The position numbers and the translations under genes are program-made. Of a stretch of 18,852 nucleotides of DNA, positions 1-6,481 are shown one piece after another. Each line of letters opens with the position of its first letter. Positions within the stretch are counted from its first letter, which is position 1. The notes below the pieces were generated by a model. It had not been told where the DNA came from, searched no databases, and saw nothing but the letters and a program-made list of their open reading frames with translations. This stretch comes from an uncultured Dialister sp. (GTDB lineage Bacteria; Bacillota; Negativicutes; Veillonellales; Dialisteraceae). Where the stretch lies: assembly GCA_900314595.1 (NCBI GenBank), contig OMVW01000031.1, positions 1-18,852 on the forward strand, written 5' to 3'.

Positions 1-978
1 GTTGAAGAACGGGGTATGACGGCCGCCTTCATCTTTGGTCAGTACGTATACCTGAGCGGTGAATTCGGTGTGCGGATGTACGGAACCCGGTTTTGCGAGA
101 ACCTGGCCTCTTACGATGTCCTTACGGTCAATGCCGCGGAGCAGGGTGCCGATGTTATCGCCAGCCAGAGCCTGGTCAAGGGTCTTTCTGAACATTTCAA
201 CGCCGGTAACAACGGTCGGGGTCGGTTTTTCCTGGAGGCCGACGATTTCAACTGCATCGCCAACTTTAACAGTACCACGTTCTACACGGCCGGTAGCAAC
301 GGTGCCACGACCGGTAATGGTGAATACGTCTTCGACAGGCATCAGGAACGGTTTATCAGTTTCACGCTGCGGGGTCGGGATGTAGGAATCAACTGCAGCC
401 ATGAGTTCATGGATCTTCTGTTTGTCAGCTTCGTTGCCGTTCAGAGCGCCAAGAGCGGAGCCAACGATAATCGGAATATCATCGCCCGGATAGTCATAGG
501 AGGAGAGGAGGTCTCTGATTTCCATTTCTACGAGGTCGATCAGTTCCGGATCATCTACCTGGTCAGCTTTGTTCAGGAATACGACGATAGCCGGTACACC
601 TACCTGTTTAGCCAGGAGGATGTGTTCACGGGTCTGCGGCATCGGGCCGTCAGCTGCGGATACTACGAGGATAGCGCCATCCATCTGAGCTGCGCCGGTG
701 ATCATGTTCTTTACATAGTCAGCGTGCCCTGGGCAGTCAACGTGTGCATAGTGACGGGTTTCGGTTTCGTATTCAACGGTTGCGGTGTTGATGGTGATAC
801 CACGAGCTCTTTCTTCCGGTGCTTTATCGATGGAAGCATAGTCGAGGAAGTTTGCTTTGCCTTCTTCGGACAGAACTTTGGTGATAGCAGCGGTGAGGGT
901 GGTCTTGCCGTGATCGACGTGACCGATGGTGCCGATGTTAACATGCGGCTTTGTTCTTTCGTAATGAGCTTTTGCCAT
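1..978 (-). CDS. tuf: Elongation factor Tu (N-terminal 326 codons; runs off window)
   Basis: EF-Tu carries aminoacyl-tRNA to the ribosomal A site as a GTP complex in the cytoplasm. The minus strand from the ATG at 978 reads MAKAHYERTKPHVNIGTIG, then GHVDHGKT (P-loop), RGITI (switch I), DCPGH and NKAD (guanine specificity), i.e. a complete G domain. Domain 2 follows and the start of domain 3 (FTAQVYVLTKDEGGRHTPFF) is reached at the window edge. The frame is open through base 1, so about 70 of the usual 395 or so residues lie outside the window. An AAGGAG site sits about 7 nt before the ATG. It is the last visible gene of the str operon, 21 bp after fusA, with no promoter seen in that gap. Identity is certain; only the 3' end is missing. 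Confidence 0.98.
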   Translation of the reverse strand, partial: MAKAHYERTKPHVNIGTIGHVDHGKTTLTAAITKVLSEEGKANFLDYASIDKAPEERARGITINTATVEYETETRHYAHVDCPGHADYVKNMITGAAQMDGAILVVSAADGPMPQTREHILLAKQVGVPAIVVFLNKADQVDDPELIDLVEMEIRDLLSSYDYPGDDIPIIVGSALGALNGNEADKQKIHELMAAVDSYIPTPQRETDKPFLMPVEDVFTITGRGTVATGRVERGTVKVGDAVEIVGLQEKPTPTVVTGVEMFRKTLDQALAGDNIGTLLRGIDRKDIVRGQVLAKPGSVHPHTEFTAQVYVLTKDEGGRHTPFFN

Positions 979-999
979 TTCTTTTCTCCTTAAAAAATT

Positions 1000-3078
1000 T
1001 TATTTATTTCCGAGTCTTTCTTCAGTGATCTTCTGAGAAATAGCCTTCGGAACTTCTTCGTAATGATCGAAGGTCATGGTGAAGGTACCACGGCCCTGGG
1101 TGGAGGAACGGAGAGCGGTTGCATAACCGAACATTTCAGAAAGCGGAACGAAACCTTTGATTCTGGATTCGCCGTTTTCGCTTTCCATACCTTCGATACG
1201 TCCGCGGCGGGAGTTCAGGCCGCCGATAACGTCGCCCATGTAGTCTTCCGGAACATCGACTTCAACGCTCATGTATGGTTCGAGGAGGACAGGATCAGCT
1301 TTCTGGGCACCAGCCTTGAATGCCATGGAACCTGCAACCTTGAATGCCATTTCGGAGGAGTCGACATCATGGTAAGAACCATCATATACGGTAACTTTGA
1401 TATCAACCATCGGATAACCGGCTACAACGCCATCCTGCATAGCAGCTTCGACGCCTGCCTGAATCGGGTTGATGAATTCTTTAGGAATTACGCCGCCAAC
1501 GACTTCGTTAGCGAATTCAAAGCCTTTGCCTGCTTCCATCGGAGCCAGACGGAGCCAGCAGTGACCATACTGGCCATGGCCGCCGGTCTGACGAATGAAT
1601 TTGCCTTCGGCTTCGACTTCTTTGCGAATGGTTTCGCGGTAAGCAACCTGCGGTTTGCCTACAGTGCATTCAACGTTGAATTCACGTCTCATGCGGTCAA
1701 CGATGATATCCAGGTGGAGTTCGCCCATACCGGAAATAATGGTCTGGTTGGTTTCGGGATCGGTAGCAACGCGGAAGGTCGGGTCTTCTTCTGCCAGTCT
1801 CTGAAGGGCATTGCCCATCTTTTCCTGGTCAGCTTTGGTCTTCGGTTCTACGGCTACGGAAATAACCGGATCCGGGAATTCCATCTTTTCAAGGATGATC
1901 GGGTTGTCCGGATCGCACAGGGTATCACCGGTGGTTACATCCTTGAAGCCTACTGCTGCAGCGATATCGCCGGAGTAAGCTACATCGATTTCTTTACGGT
2001 GATTTGCATGCATCTGGAGAATACGGCCTACACGTTCCTTCTTGTCCTTGGTGGAGTTGAGGACGTAGGTGCCCTGATGAATTTCACCGGAGTATACGCG
2101 GAAATATGCCAGCTTGCCTACGAATGGATCTGCCATGATCTTGAATGCCAGGGCAGACATCGGAGCGGAGTCGGAAGCTTCGCGTTCTTCTTCTTCGCCG
2201 TCAAGGCTGGTGCCTTTGACCGGAGGAACATCCAGCGGGGAAGGCAGGTAGTCGATAACTGCATCGAGGAGCATCTGGATGCCCTTGTTCTTGTATGCGG
2301 AACCGCAGAATACAGGGAACAGTGCACAGTCAAGGACCTGTTTACGGATGGAAGCTTTTACTTCGTCGATGGAGAGTTCTTCACCTTCGAGGTATTTTTC
2401 CATCAGGTCGTCGTCGCCTTCAGCGGCAACTTCCATAATTGCATCACGAGCTGCTTCTGCTTCATCGAGCATATCAGCCGGGATGTCTTCGATATGAATA
2501 TTTTTGCCAAGGTCATCTTCATAGATTTCAGCCTTCATGGTCAAGAGGTCGATGATGCCTTTGAAGGTATCCTGCTTGCCAATCGGGAGCTGCATGGCGA
2601 TAGCCTTTGCATGAAGACGGGTGTCGATGGTCTTTACGGCATGTTCGAAATCAGCGCCTACGGTATCCATCTTGTTGATGAATGCGATACGGGGAACACG
2701 GTAGTGGTCTGCCTGTCTCCATACGGTTTCAGACTGGGTCTGAACGCCATCTTTCGCACTGAATACAGCTACAGAACCGTCGAGTACGCGGAGGGAACGT
2801 TCAACTTCTACAGTGAAGTCTACGTGCCCTGGGGTATCGATGATGTTGACACGATAGCCTTTCCAGTGGCAGGTGGTTGCAGCGGAGGTAATGGTAATAC
2901 CGCGTTCCTGTTCCTGAACCATCCAGTCCATGGTAGCAGCGCCATCATGAACTTCGCCGATCTTGTGGTTTACACCGGTATAAAACAGGATACGTTCCGT
3001 GGTTGTTGTCTTACCTGCATCGATGTGAGCCATGATGCCGATGTTTCTTGTTTTTTCAAGCGGAAATTCTCTGCCCAC
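1000..3078 (-). CDS. fusA: Elongation factor G
   Basis: EF-G is the GTPase that drives translocation of tRNA and mRNA on the ribosome. The 692-residue length is normal for the family. Visible motifs are the P-loop AHIDAGKT (residues 17-24), the switch I region RGITITSAA (59-67), DTPGH (81-85) and NKMD (135-138). Domain IV is recognisable by RQTGGHGQYG, the C-terminal end by PLSEMFGYATALRSSTQGRG. The start codon is GTG at 3078, with GGAG about 8 nt upstream; no ATG lies nearby, and the next residues (GREFPLEKTRNIGI) match family N-termini. It lies between rpsG (20 bp gap) and tuf (21 bp gap), so it is co-transcribed with both. No truncation or missing catalytic residue is seen. A long open frame on the opposite strand is a shadow of this gene. 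Confidence 0.98.
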   Translation of the reverse strand: MGREFPLEKTRNIGIMAHIDAGKTTTTERILFYTGVNHKIGEVHDGAATMDWMVQEQERGITITSAATTCHWKGYRVNIIDTPGHVDFTVEVERSLRVLDGSVAVFSAKDGVQTQSETVWRQADHYRVPRIAFINKMDTVGADFEHAVKTIDTRLHAKAIAMQLPIGKQDTFKGIIDLLTMKAEIYEDDLGKNIHIEDIPADMLDEAEAARDAIMEVAAEGDDDLMEKYLEGEELSIDEVKASIRKQVLDCALFPVFCGSAYKNKGIQMLLDAVIDYLPSPLDVPPVKGTSLDGEEEEREASDSAPMSALAFKIMADPFVGKLAYFRVYSGEIHQGTYVLNSTKDKKERVGRILQMHANHRKEIDVAYSGDIAAAVGFKDVTTGDTLCDPDNPIILEKMEFPDPVISVAVEPKTKADQEKMGNALQRLAEEDPTFRVATDPETNQTIISGMGELHLDIIVDRMRREFNVECTVGKPQVAYRETIRKEVEAEGKFIRQTGGHGQYGHCWLRLAPMEAGKGFEFANEVVGGVIPKEFINPIQAGVEAAMQDGVVAGYPMVDIKVTVYDGSYHDVDSSEMAFKVAGSMAFKAGAQKADPVLLEPYMSVEVDVPEDYMGDVIGGLNSRRGRIEGMESENGESRIKGFVPLSEMFGYATALRSSTQGRGTFTMTFDHYEEVPKAISQKITEERLGNK

Positions 3079-3098
3079 GATTTTTTCTCCTTATATAA

Positions 3099-3569
3099 TT
3101 ACCAGCGGTAGTGAGCGAAAGCCTTGTTGGCTTCAGCCATTTTATGAGTATCTTCTTTCTTCTTTACTGCTGCGCCCGTATTGTTGAAAGCGTCCATCAG
3201 TTCACCTGCAAGACGTTCTTCCATGGTACGTTCGCTGCGCTGGCGGGCATAGGATACCATCCAGCGGATACCCAGAGTCAGACGGCGTTCAGCCCTGACT
3301 TCTACCGGCACCTGATAGTTGGCACCGCCGACACGGCGTGCGCGGACTTCCAGAACCGGCATAACATTATTGAGAGCCTGTTCGAAAATTTCGATCGGAT
3401 CTTTATTCAGCTTGCTGTGGCAGATATCGAATGCGCCGTAAACGATAGATTCTGCGACACCCTTCTTGCCGTCCAGCATAACTCTGTTGATGAAACGGGT
3501 AACTGTCTTATTTCCATACACTGGATCCGGCAGTACGTCACGTCTCGTAACAGCACCTTTTCTCGGCAT
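3099..3569 (-). CDS. rpsG: 30S ribosomal protein S7
   Basis: S7 nucleates assembly of the 30S head by binding the 3' major domain of 16S rRNA and lines the E site. The 156-residue product starts MPRKGAVTRRDVLPDP and contains the conserved KFINRVMLDGKK-like block (here TRFINRVMLDGKKGVAES), the VGGANYQVPVEV segment and a tail ending FAHYRW. The length equals the bacterial norm. The ATG at 3569 has an AGGAGG-type site upstream. The order rpsL-rpsG-fusA-tuf is the standard str operon. The 57-bp gap to rpsL shows no obvious stem-loop like the S7-binding site of E. coli, so S7 autocontrol of that type cannot be claimed here. Confidence 0.98.
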   Translation of the reverse strand: MPRKGAVTRRDVLPDPVYGNKTVTRFINRVMLDGKKGVAESIVYGAFDICHSKLNKDPIEIFEQALNNVMPVLEVRARRVGGANYQVPVEVRAERRLTLGIRWMVSYARQRSERTMEERLAGELMDAFNNTGAAVKKKEDTHKMAEANKAFAHYRW

Positions 3570-3626
3570 TGTTAGTTTCCTCCTTATATAGTAGTCTGTT
3601 AATCACATTATTTTAGAAATATTATT

Positions 3627-4001
3627 TTATTTCTTTTCGCGTTTAGCGCCGTATTTGGAACGGCCCTGCTGACGACCGGATACACCTACGGTATCAAGTG
3701 CGCCGCGGATAATGTGGTAACGGACACCTGGAAGATCCTTAACACGGCCGCCTCTGATGAGGACTACGGAGTGTTCCTGCAGGTTGTGGCCTTCACCCGG
3801 AATGTAAGCAGAAACTTCGATTCCGTTGGTCAGGCGTACACGGGCTACTTTACGGAGAGCAGAGTTCGGCTTCTTCGGGGTAGCGGTGTAAACTCTCGTG
3901 CAGACACCACGTTTCTGTGGAGACTGTTTCAGAGCCGGGGTCTTCGCTTTGGTTGCCAGAGTCTGGCGTCCTTTACGAACCAGCTGATTGATTGTCGGCA
4001 A
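3627..4001 (-). CDS. rpsL: 30S ribosomal protein S12 (TTG start)
   Basis: S12 sits at the decoding centre and controls translational accuracy. From the TTG at 4001 the product is 124 residues, beginning MPTINQLVRKGR exactly as in other bacteria. A longer frame from a GTG at 4010 would add three residues, but that GTG directly abuts the AAGGAGG ribosome binding site, leaving no spacing. The TTG has a normal 7-nt spacing, so the start was moved. PKKPNSALRK (residues 42-51) and RVKDLPG (86-92) hold Lys43 and Lys88, the positions whose mutation gives streptomycin resistance; both are wild type. Asp89 is the residue methylthiolated in many bacteria. It lies between the L7Ae-like gene (77-bp gap holding an 8-bp stem-loop at 4049-4069) and rpsG. 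Confidence 0.96.
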   Translation of the reverse strand: MPTINQLVRKGRQTLATKAKTPALKQSPQKRGVCTRVYTATPKKPNSALRKVARVRLTNGIEVSAYIPGEGHNLQEHSVVLIRGGRVKDLPGVRYHIIRGALDTVGVSGRQQGRSKYGAKREKK

Positions 4002-4078
4002 AATGGGCACCTCCTTTCCATAAGATTAAATTTATAATTGATCCTCCAAAGCTTTAAGAAATAAAGCTTCGAAAGATA

Positions 4079-4330
4079 TTACCGGGATTTGAGAAGCGCA
4101 GCGGATGCGGCCTTCACCTTGATTCCGCAGGCACGGCCGATTTCCTTCTTCGTGTACTGCCGTTCCACAGGAATCCCATTCGCGCTGCAGGCTTCCATAA
4201 GAGGCAGAGATATGCGCTCATCACAATCGGATGCGATGAACACCAAAGCGGCTTCCTGCTTTTCAAGAGCCCGCTCCGTTTCCTTCATGCCTACTACAAA
4301 ATTTCCTGACTTTAACTCTTCCAGCGTCAT
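4079..4330 (-). CDS. rplGB: L7Ae/L30e-family ribosomal protein (YbxF/RplGB-like)
   Basis: Small RNA-binding protein of the L7Ae/L30e/S12e/Gadd45 fold; the Bacillus YbxF relative binds kink-turn RNA and associates with ribosomes. The 83-residue product shows the family blocks GMKETERALEK (residues 14-24, the GxKxTxKAL signature), a central AALVFIASDCD strand, and IGRACGIKVKAAS (64-76) near the C-terminus. The ATG at 4330 has AGGAGG about 6 nt upstream. In many Bacillota this gene sits between rpoC and rpsL; here it is the first gene of the operon, directly behind a perfect consensus promoter. Family assignment is secure. Function in this organism is inferred from position and family. Confidence 0.93.
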   Translation of the reverse strand: MTLEELKSGNFVVGMKETERALEKQEAALVFIASDCDERISLPLMEACSANGIPVERQYTKKEIGRACGIKVKAASAALLKSR

Positions 4331-4374
4331 GAGTCCTCCTGCGTACCATTACACGTAATCCACGCAACATTGGA

Positions 4375-4403
4375 ATTATACCATTACATGTCACCAATGT
4401 CAA
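4375..4403 (-). promoter_or_regulatory. Consensus sigma-A promoter of the str operon
   Basis: On the minus strand the sequence reads TTGACA (4403-4398), exactly 17 bp, then TATAAT (4380-4375), a perfect match to the vegetative consensus. Just upstream (4404-4440) are A-tracts resembling an UP element. Transcription would start near 4368, leaving a leader of about 38 nt before the L7Ae-like gene. A 13-bp direct repeat with one mismatch, TACCATTACAYGT on the plus strand, occurs at 4344-4356 (in the leader) and 4379-4391 (in the promoter spacer). It could be a regulator site, but that is inference. Confidence 0.9.
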
Positions 4404-4616
4404 ACATTTTTACAACCTTTTTTCTTCGATTTTATGCAGAACTTTTTTACAACGTATCCGTGTGTATCATTCCACATTTTCTCGAGGAAATTTTTCTTTC
4501 TCAGTTGGTCCGCTATCATTATTATATAGGAAATATGGTATCATGGGAATGTAAAATATTGGTAGAAATACTGTATGAAACAGGGCGAACTTTATTCTTC
4601 GATAACTTTTGTTTCG

Positions 4617-4657
4617 GGGTATCGGGATTATCGGGGCAATCGGGGCTGTCGGGAAGG
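4617..4657. repeat. 9-nt minisatellite of TCGGG type
   Basis: Units of TCGGGG or TCGGGA plus three variable bases repeat about four to five times with roughly 9-bp period. The complement (TCCCGANNN) recurs at 5109-5133 and 5217-5264 inside the same intergenic region. Related shorter-period CGGGA strings lie at 17843-17868 and 18604-18630. The array adjoins the 118-bp duplication. Confidence 0.65.
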
Positions 4658-4880
4658 ATATGGTTTGCTGCGCAAACCAATCATATAGTATTTGAGGCGC
4701 AATTGGAATTCTTTTGATTAGAGTCAAATGAGCTGAATCGTTCTTCGTTGTTCGTTCTTCGTTCTTCGGAAGAGGATATGGTTCGCTTCGTGAACCAATC
4801 TTATATAATTTGAGGCGCAATCGGGATTCTTTTGATTAGAGTCATACGAGTTGAATCGTTCTTCGTTGTTCGTTCTTCGT
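4655..4880. repeat. 118-bp tandem duplication with hairpin
   Basis: Copies at 4655-4762 and 4773-4880 align with a period of 118 bp, including the shared stretches TTTTGATTAGAGTCA and GAATCGTTCTTCGTTGTTCG. Each copy opens with a small hairpin: GGTTTG-CTGCG-CAAACC in copy 1 and GGTTCG-CTTCG-TGAACC in copy 2. A T-A pair in the first stem is replaced by C-G in the second, which suggests the paired form is maintained. Function is unknown. Confidence 0.85.
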
Positions 4881-4904
4881 GATTTCAGTGTGTCCCAATC
4901 CAGC

Positions 4905-4956
4905 CCCGGACGGGCTCCCCTCGAAAGGGGAGCTCCGCGAAGCGGTGAGGGGACGA
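4905..4956 (+). repeat. Double-hairpin dispersed element, copy 1
   Basis: A perfect hairpin CTCCCCT-CGAA-AGGGGAG (4915-4932) is followed by CCGC-GAA-GCGG and the string CGGTGAGGGGACGAAC. Nearly the same arrangement is at 11579-11643, a decayed version at 13884-13940, and related forms at 12835-12892 and (inverted) 11742-11793. Confidence 0.8.
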
Positions 4957-5130
4957 ACCGCACAATCATGCATGCCGGATGACGCAGATAATCATCATAG
5001 CCCCGTGCTCTTCCGGTCAGGGTGAAATGAAGCTGATTTTATACCCGCGCTGCCCGGCCGGATTTGTCATAATTCCCAATTAATATTGCGCCCGAAGGGC
5101 CGCCACCTTCCCGACCACCCCGATCATCCC

Positions 5131-5352
5131 GATTCAAAAGTCACTTTACCTGCGGTTCCCTTTTATATAATTTATTTAAAATAAAAGGCGGGCCCATATA
5201 CTGTCGCCCGCTACCTTCCCGACAATCCCGACAACCCCGAAACTATTCCCGATAATTCCCGATTCAAAAGTCATTTCACCTGCAGTTTCCCTTTTATATA
5301 ATTTATTCAAAATAAAAGGCGGGCCCATATACTGTCGCCCGCCACCTTCCCG
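5131..5352. repeat. 130-bp tandem repeat, two copies, with GC stem-loop
   Basis: Copy A (5131-5220) and copy B (5261-5352) share GATTCAAAAGTCA, TTTTATATAATTTATT and a hairpin whose arms are GGCGGGC and GCCCGCC around a 12-nt loop. A trace of a further unit follows at 5376-5412 (CACTTACAGTTCCC). Read on the minus strand the stem is followed by CTTTTATTTT, like an intrinsic terminator. On the plus strand copy B contains TTTCAC, 17 bp, TATAAT about 130 bp before the LOG gene, so it might serve as that gene's promoter with the hairpin in the leader. The promoter idea is weak inference. Confidence 0.8.
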
Positions 5353-5428
5353 CAATCCCCAATCCGCCATCCCCAATCCGATTTTATAAAGCCAAACCAC
5401 TTACAGTTCCCTAAAGAAAGGACAGTCT

Positions 5429-5974
5429 ATGAAAAACGTCACCATCTACTGCGGCTCCCGCTTTGGAAATAATACCGAATACGCCTCCTTTGCGGGGCGC
5501 CTGGGCGAGGCCCTGGGAAAGAACGGCTTCCACATGATTTACGGTGGAGGCACCGTGGGCCTCATGGGCATTACCGCCGATGCCTGCATGGCCGCCGGAG
5601 GAAAAGTCACCGGCATTATCCCGGAAATCTTCATTGCGAAAGAGCAGGCCCACCGGGGCATTACCGAGCTCATCGAAGTGCCGGACATGATGGAAAGGAA
5701 ACAGAAACTCATGGACGCAGGAGATGCATTCATCATCCTCCCCGGAGGCATCGGAACCCTGGAAGAATTCTCCGATACCCTTTCCCACTACCGCATCTAT
5801 GGAAATGGAAAGCGCCCTCCCATTCTCCTCATCAATCTGGATCATATCTACGATCCCCTCAAAGTCCTCTTTGAAAACTGGCTCTCCGCCGGATTCGTGG
5901 ACAAAGAAGACCTCTCCTGCATCCACTTCTGCGAGGAACTGGAAGAAGTGATGGAGATATTGAAACAGATATGA
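5429..5974 (+). CDS. LOG-family (TIGR00730) nucleoside 5'-monophosphate phosphoribohydrolase
   Basis: LOG-family proteins hydrolyse the N-glycosidic bond of nucleoside 5'-monophosphates; plant members release active cytokinins, while bacterial members are general nucleotide hydrolases or pyrimidine/purine monophosphate nucleosidases. The 181-residue product has a Rossmann-like layout: CGSRFGNN (residues 8-15), GGGTVGLMG (39-47), the ERKQKLM block (89-95) supplying the conserved Arg-Lys, and PGGIGTLEEF (105-114), the signature phosphate and catalytic loop with its glutamates. No signal peptide is seen. The start ATG at 5429 has GAAAGGA upstream. The gene stands alone, followed by a strong terminator at 6099. 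The cytosolic substrate cannot be told from sequence. It was once labelled lysine decarboxylase in databases; that name is wrong for the family. Confidence 0.92.
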   Translation: MKNVTIYCGSRFGNNTEYASFAGRLGEALGKNGFHMIYGGGTVGLMGITADACMAAGGKVTGIIPEIFIAKEQAHRGITELIEVPDMMERKQKLMDAGDAFIILPGGIGTLEEFSDTLSHYRIYGNGKRPPILLINLDHIYDPLKVLFENWLSAGFVDKEDLSCIHFCEELEEVMEILKQI

Positions 5975-6098
5975 GGTTTTAGTTTTTAGTTTTTAGCAGT
6001 TAGCGTAAGCCCTGTCGAACCCACTACGCACTAAAAACTAAGCATTAAGCACTACATGTAGTGGTTAGTGAAAAGCCATCACCCTTCAGCAGCCACAG

Positions 6099-6132
6099 GC
6101 AGGTACCCGTAAAAGGGACCTGCTTTTTATTT
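6099..6132 (+). terminator. Intrinsic terminator after the LOG gene
   Basis: Stem GCAGGT-ACCC / GGG-ACCTGC with one bulged base and a six-base loop GTAAAA is followed immediately by TTTTTATTTAT. It lies about 125 bp after the LOG stop codon on the plus strand and insulates the activase operon. Confidence 0.85.
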
Positions 6133-6335
6133 ATATTATATATACATATAAAGACCCGCCTGTATCCGAATTCCACCGCCCGAAGGGACCGGACTGATGC
6201 CCCTGTACTTTCCCCGGCAGAGGACAGGATGGCTCTTGTTTCCTGTTTCAAACAGAAAGCCCGTCCCGGGATTATTATTTCCAACATTTTTTAAAATTTA
6301 TCGCCCATTTTTTCAAACTCTGTTTAAACTTCTCA

Positions 6336-6369
6336 TTGTATTCTATTGACCTCGGTGCTAAAATATAAT
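6336..6369 (+). promoter_or_regulatory. Candidate promoter(s) of the activase-TetR operon
   Basis: Two overlapping sigma-A-like arrangements are visible: TTGTAT (6336-6341), 17 bp, TAAAAT (6359-6364); and TTCTAT (6341-6346), 17 bp, TATAAT (6364-6369). Either would start transcription within the inverted repeat at 6364-6394, leaving a leader of roughly 100 nt. Which is used cannot be decided from sequence. Confidence 0.6.
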
Positions 6370-6394
6370 CGAACAAATTAATCATTCGATTATA
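6364..6394. promoter_or_regulatory. 31-bp perfect inverted repeat, candidate TetR operator
   Basis: Arms TATAATCGAA (6364-6373) and TTCGATTATA (6385-6394) are perfect complements separated by 11 bp, so arm centres are 21 bp apart, two helical turns. The left arm contains the candidate -10 hexamer, so a bound protein would block initiation. The obvious candidate ligand is the TetR protein encoded by the second gene of the operon, giving autoregulation. The repeat is seen directly; the binding protein is inferred. Confidence 0.72.
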
Positions 6395-6481
6395 AACAAC
6401 AGTTTTTAATCTGTATGGGGCACAGGCCTTATACTGTACTTATTATGCGGGTTTATTTCTCTGTTTCGGGAGGGTATTTCA

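Larger units (their letters stand above)
4331..5428. other. Gene-free, repeat-rich 1.1 kb intergenic region
   Basis: This gap separates the divergent str operon (minus) and LOG gene (plus). I see no credible gene: the open frames lack ribosome binding sites and run through repeats. It holds the str promoter, a 9-nt minisatellite (about 4617-4657), a 118-bp tandem duplication (4655-4880), a double-hairpin element (4905-4956), a second CCCGA array (5109-5133), and a 130-bp tandem repeat (5131-5352). A 16-bp string CTGCCCGGCCGGATTT at 5050-5065 recurs at 13748-13763. No rpoC is present, although it precedes this operon in many relatives. Confidence 0.8.
5975..6481. other. Intergenic region with inverted repeats, terminator and promoter
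   Basis: No credible gene is seen. Just after the LOG stop codon an 11-bp inverted repeat pairs TTAGTTTTTAG (5979-5989, or the overlapping copy at 5986-5996) with CTAAAAACTAA (6031-6041). It is followed by a 14-bp perfect palindrome CACTACATGTAGTG (6050-6063). Then come the terminator (6099-6132), an A/T-rich stretch, and from 6336 the promoter and inverted repeat of the downstream operon. Confidence 0.75.

Noticed and set aside
1063..3111. Open frame of 682 codons on the plus strand opposite fusA
   Set aside because: Antisense shadow of EF-G with no family resemblance; the same applies to the 325-codon frame opposite tuf and those opposite rpsG, rpsL and glf.
4001..4078. Leader peptide or attenuator between the L7Ae-like gene and rpsL
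   Set aside because: The 8-bp AAGCTTTA stem-loop lacks a T-tract and the small frame behind it has no correctly spaced ribosome binding site, so no specific regulatory claim is justified.
4724..4969. Short minus-strand frame with FVPSPLRGAPLSRG-like peptide
   Set aside because: It is a translation of the double-hairpin repeat, has no ribosome binding site and no conserved domain.
4655..5352. Possible CRISPR array
   Set aside because: The repeats are two-copy units of 118 and 130 bp with similar content throughout, not short identical repeats with unique spacers, and no cas gene is present.
6061..6294. 77-codon plus-strand frame between the LOG gene and the activase
   Set aside because: It crosses the terminator, has no ribosome binding site or family resemblance, and a similar frame exists on the other strand.
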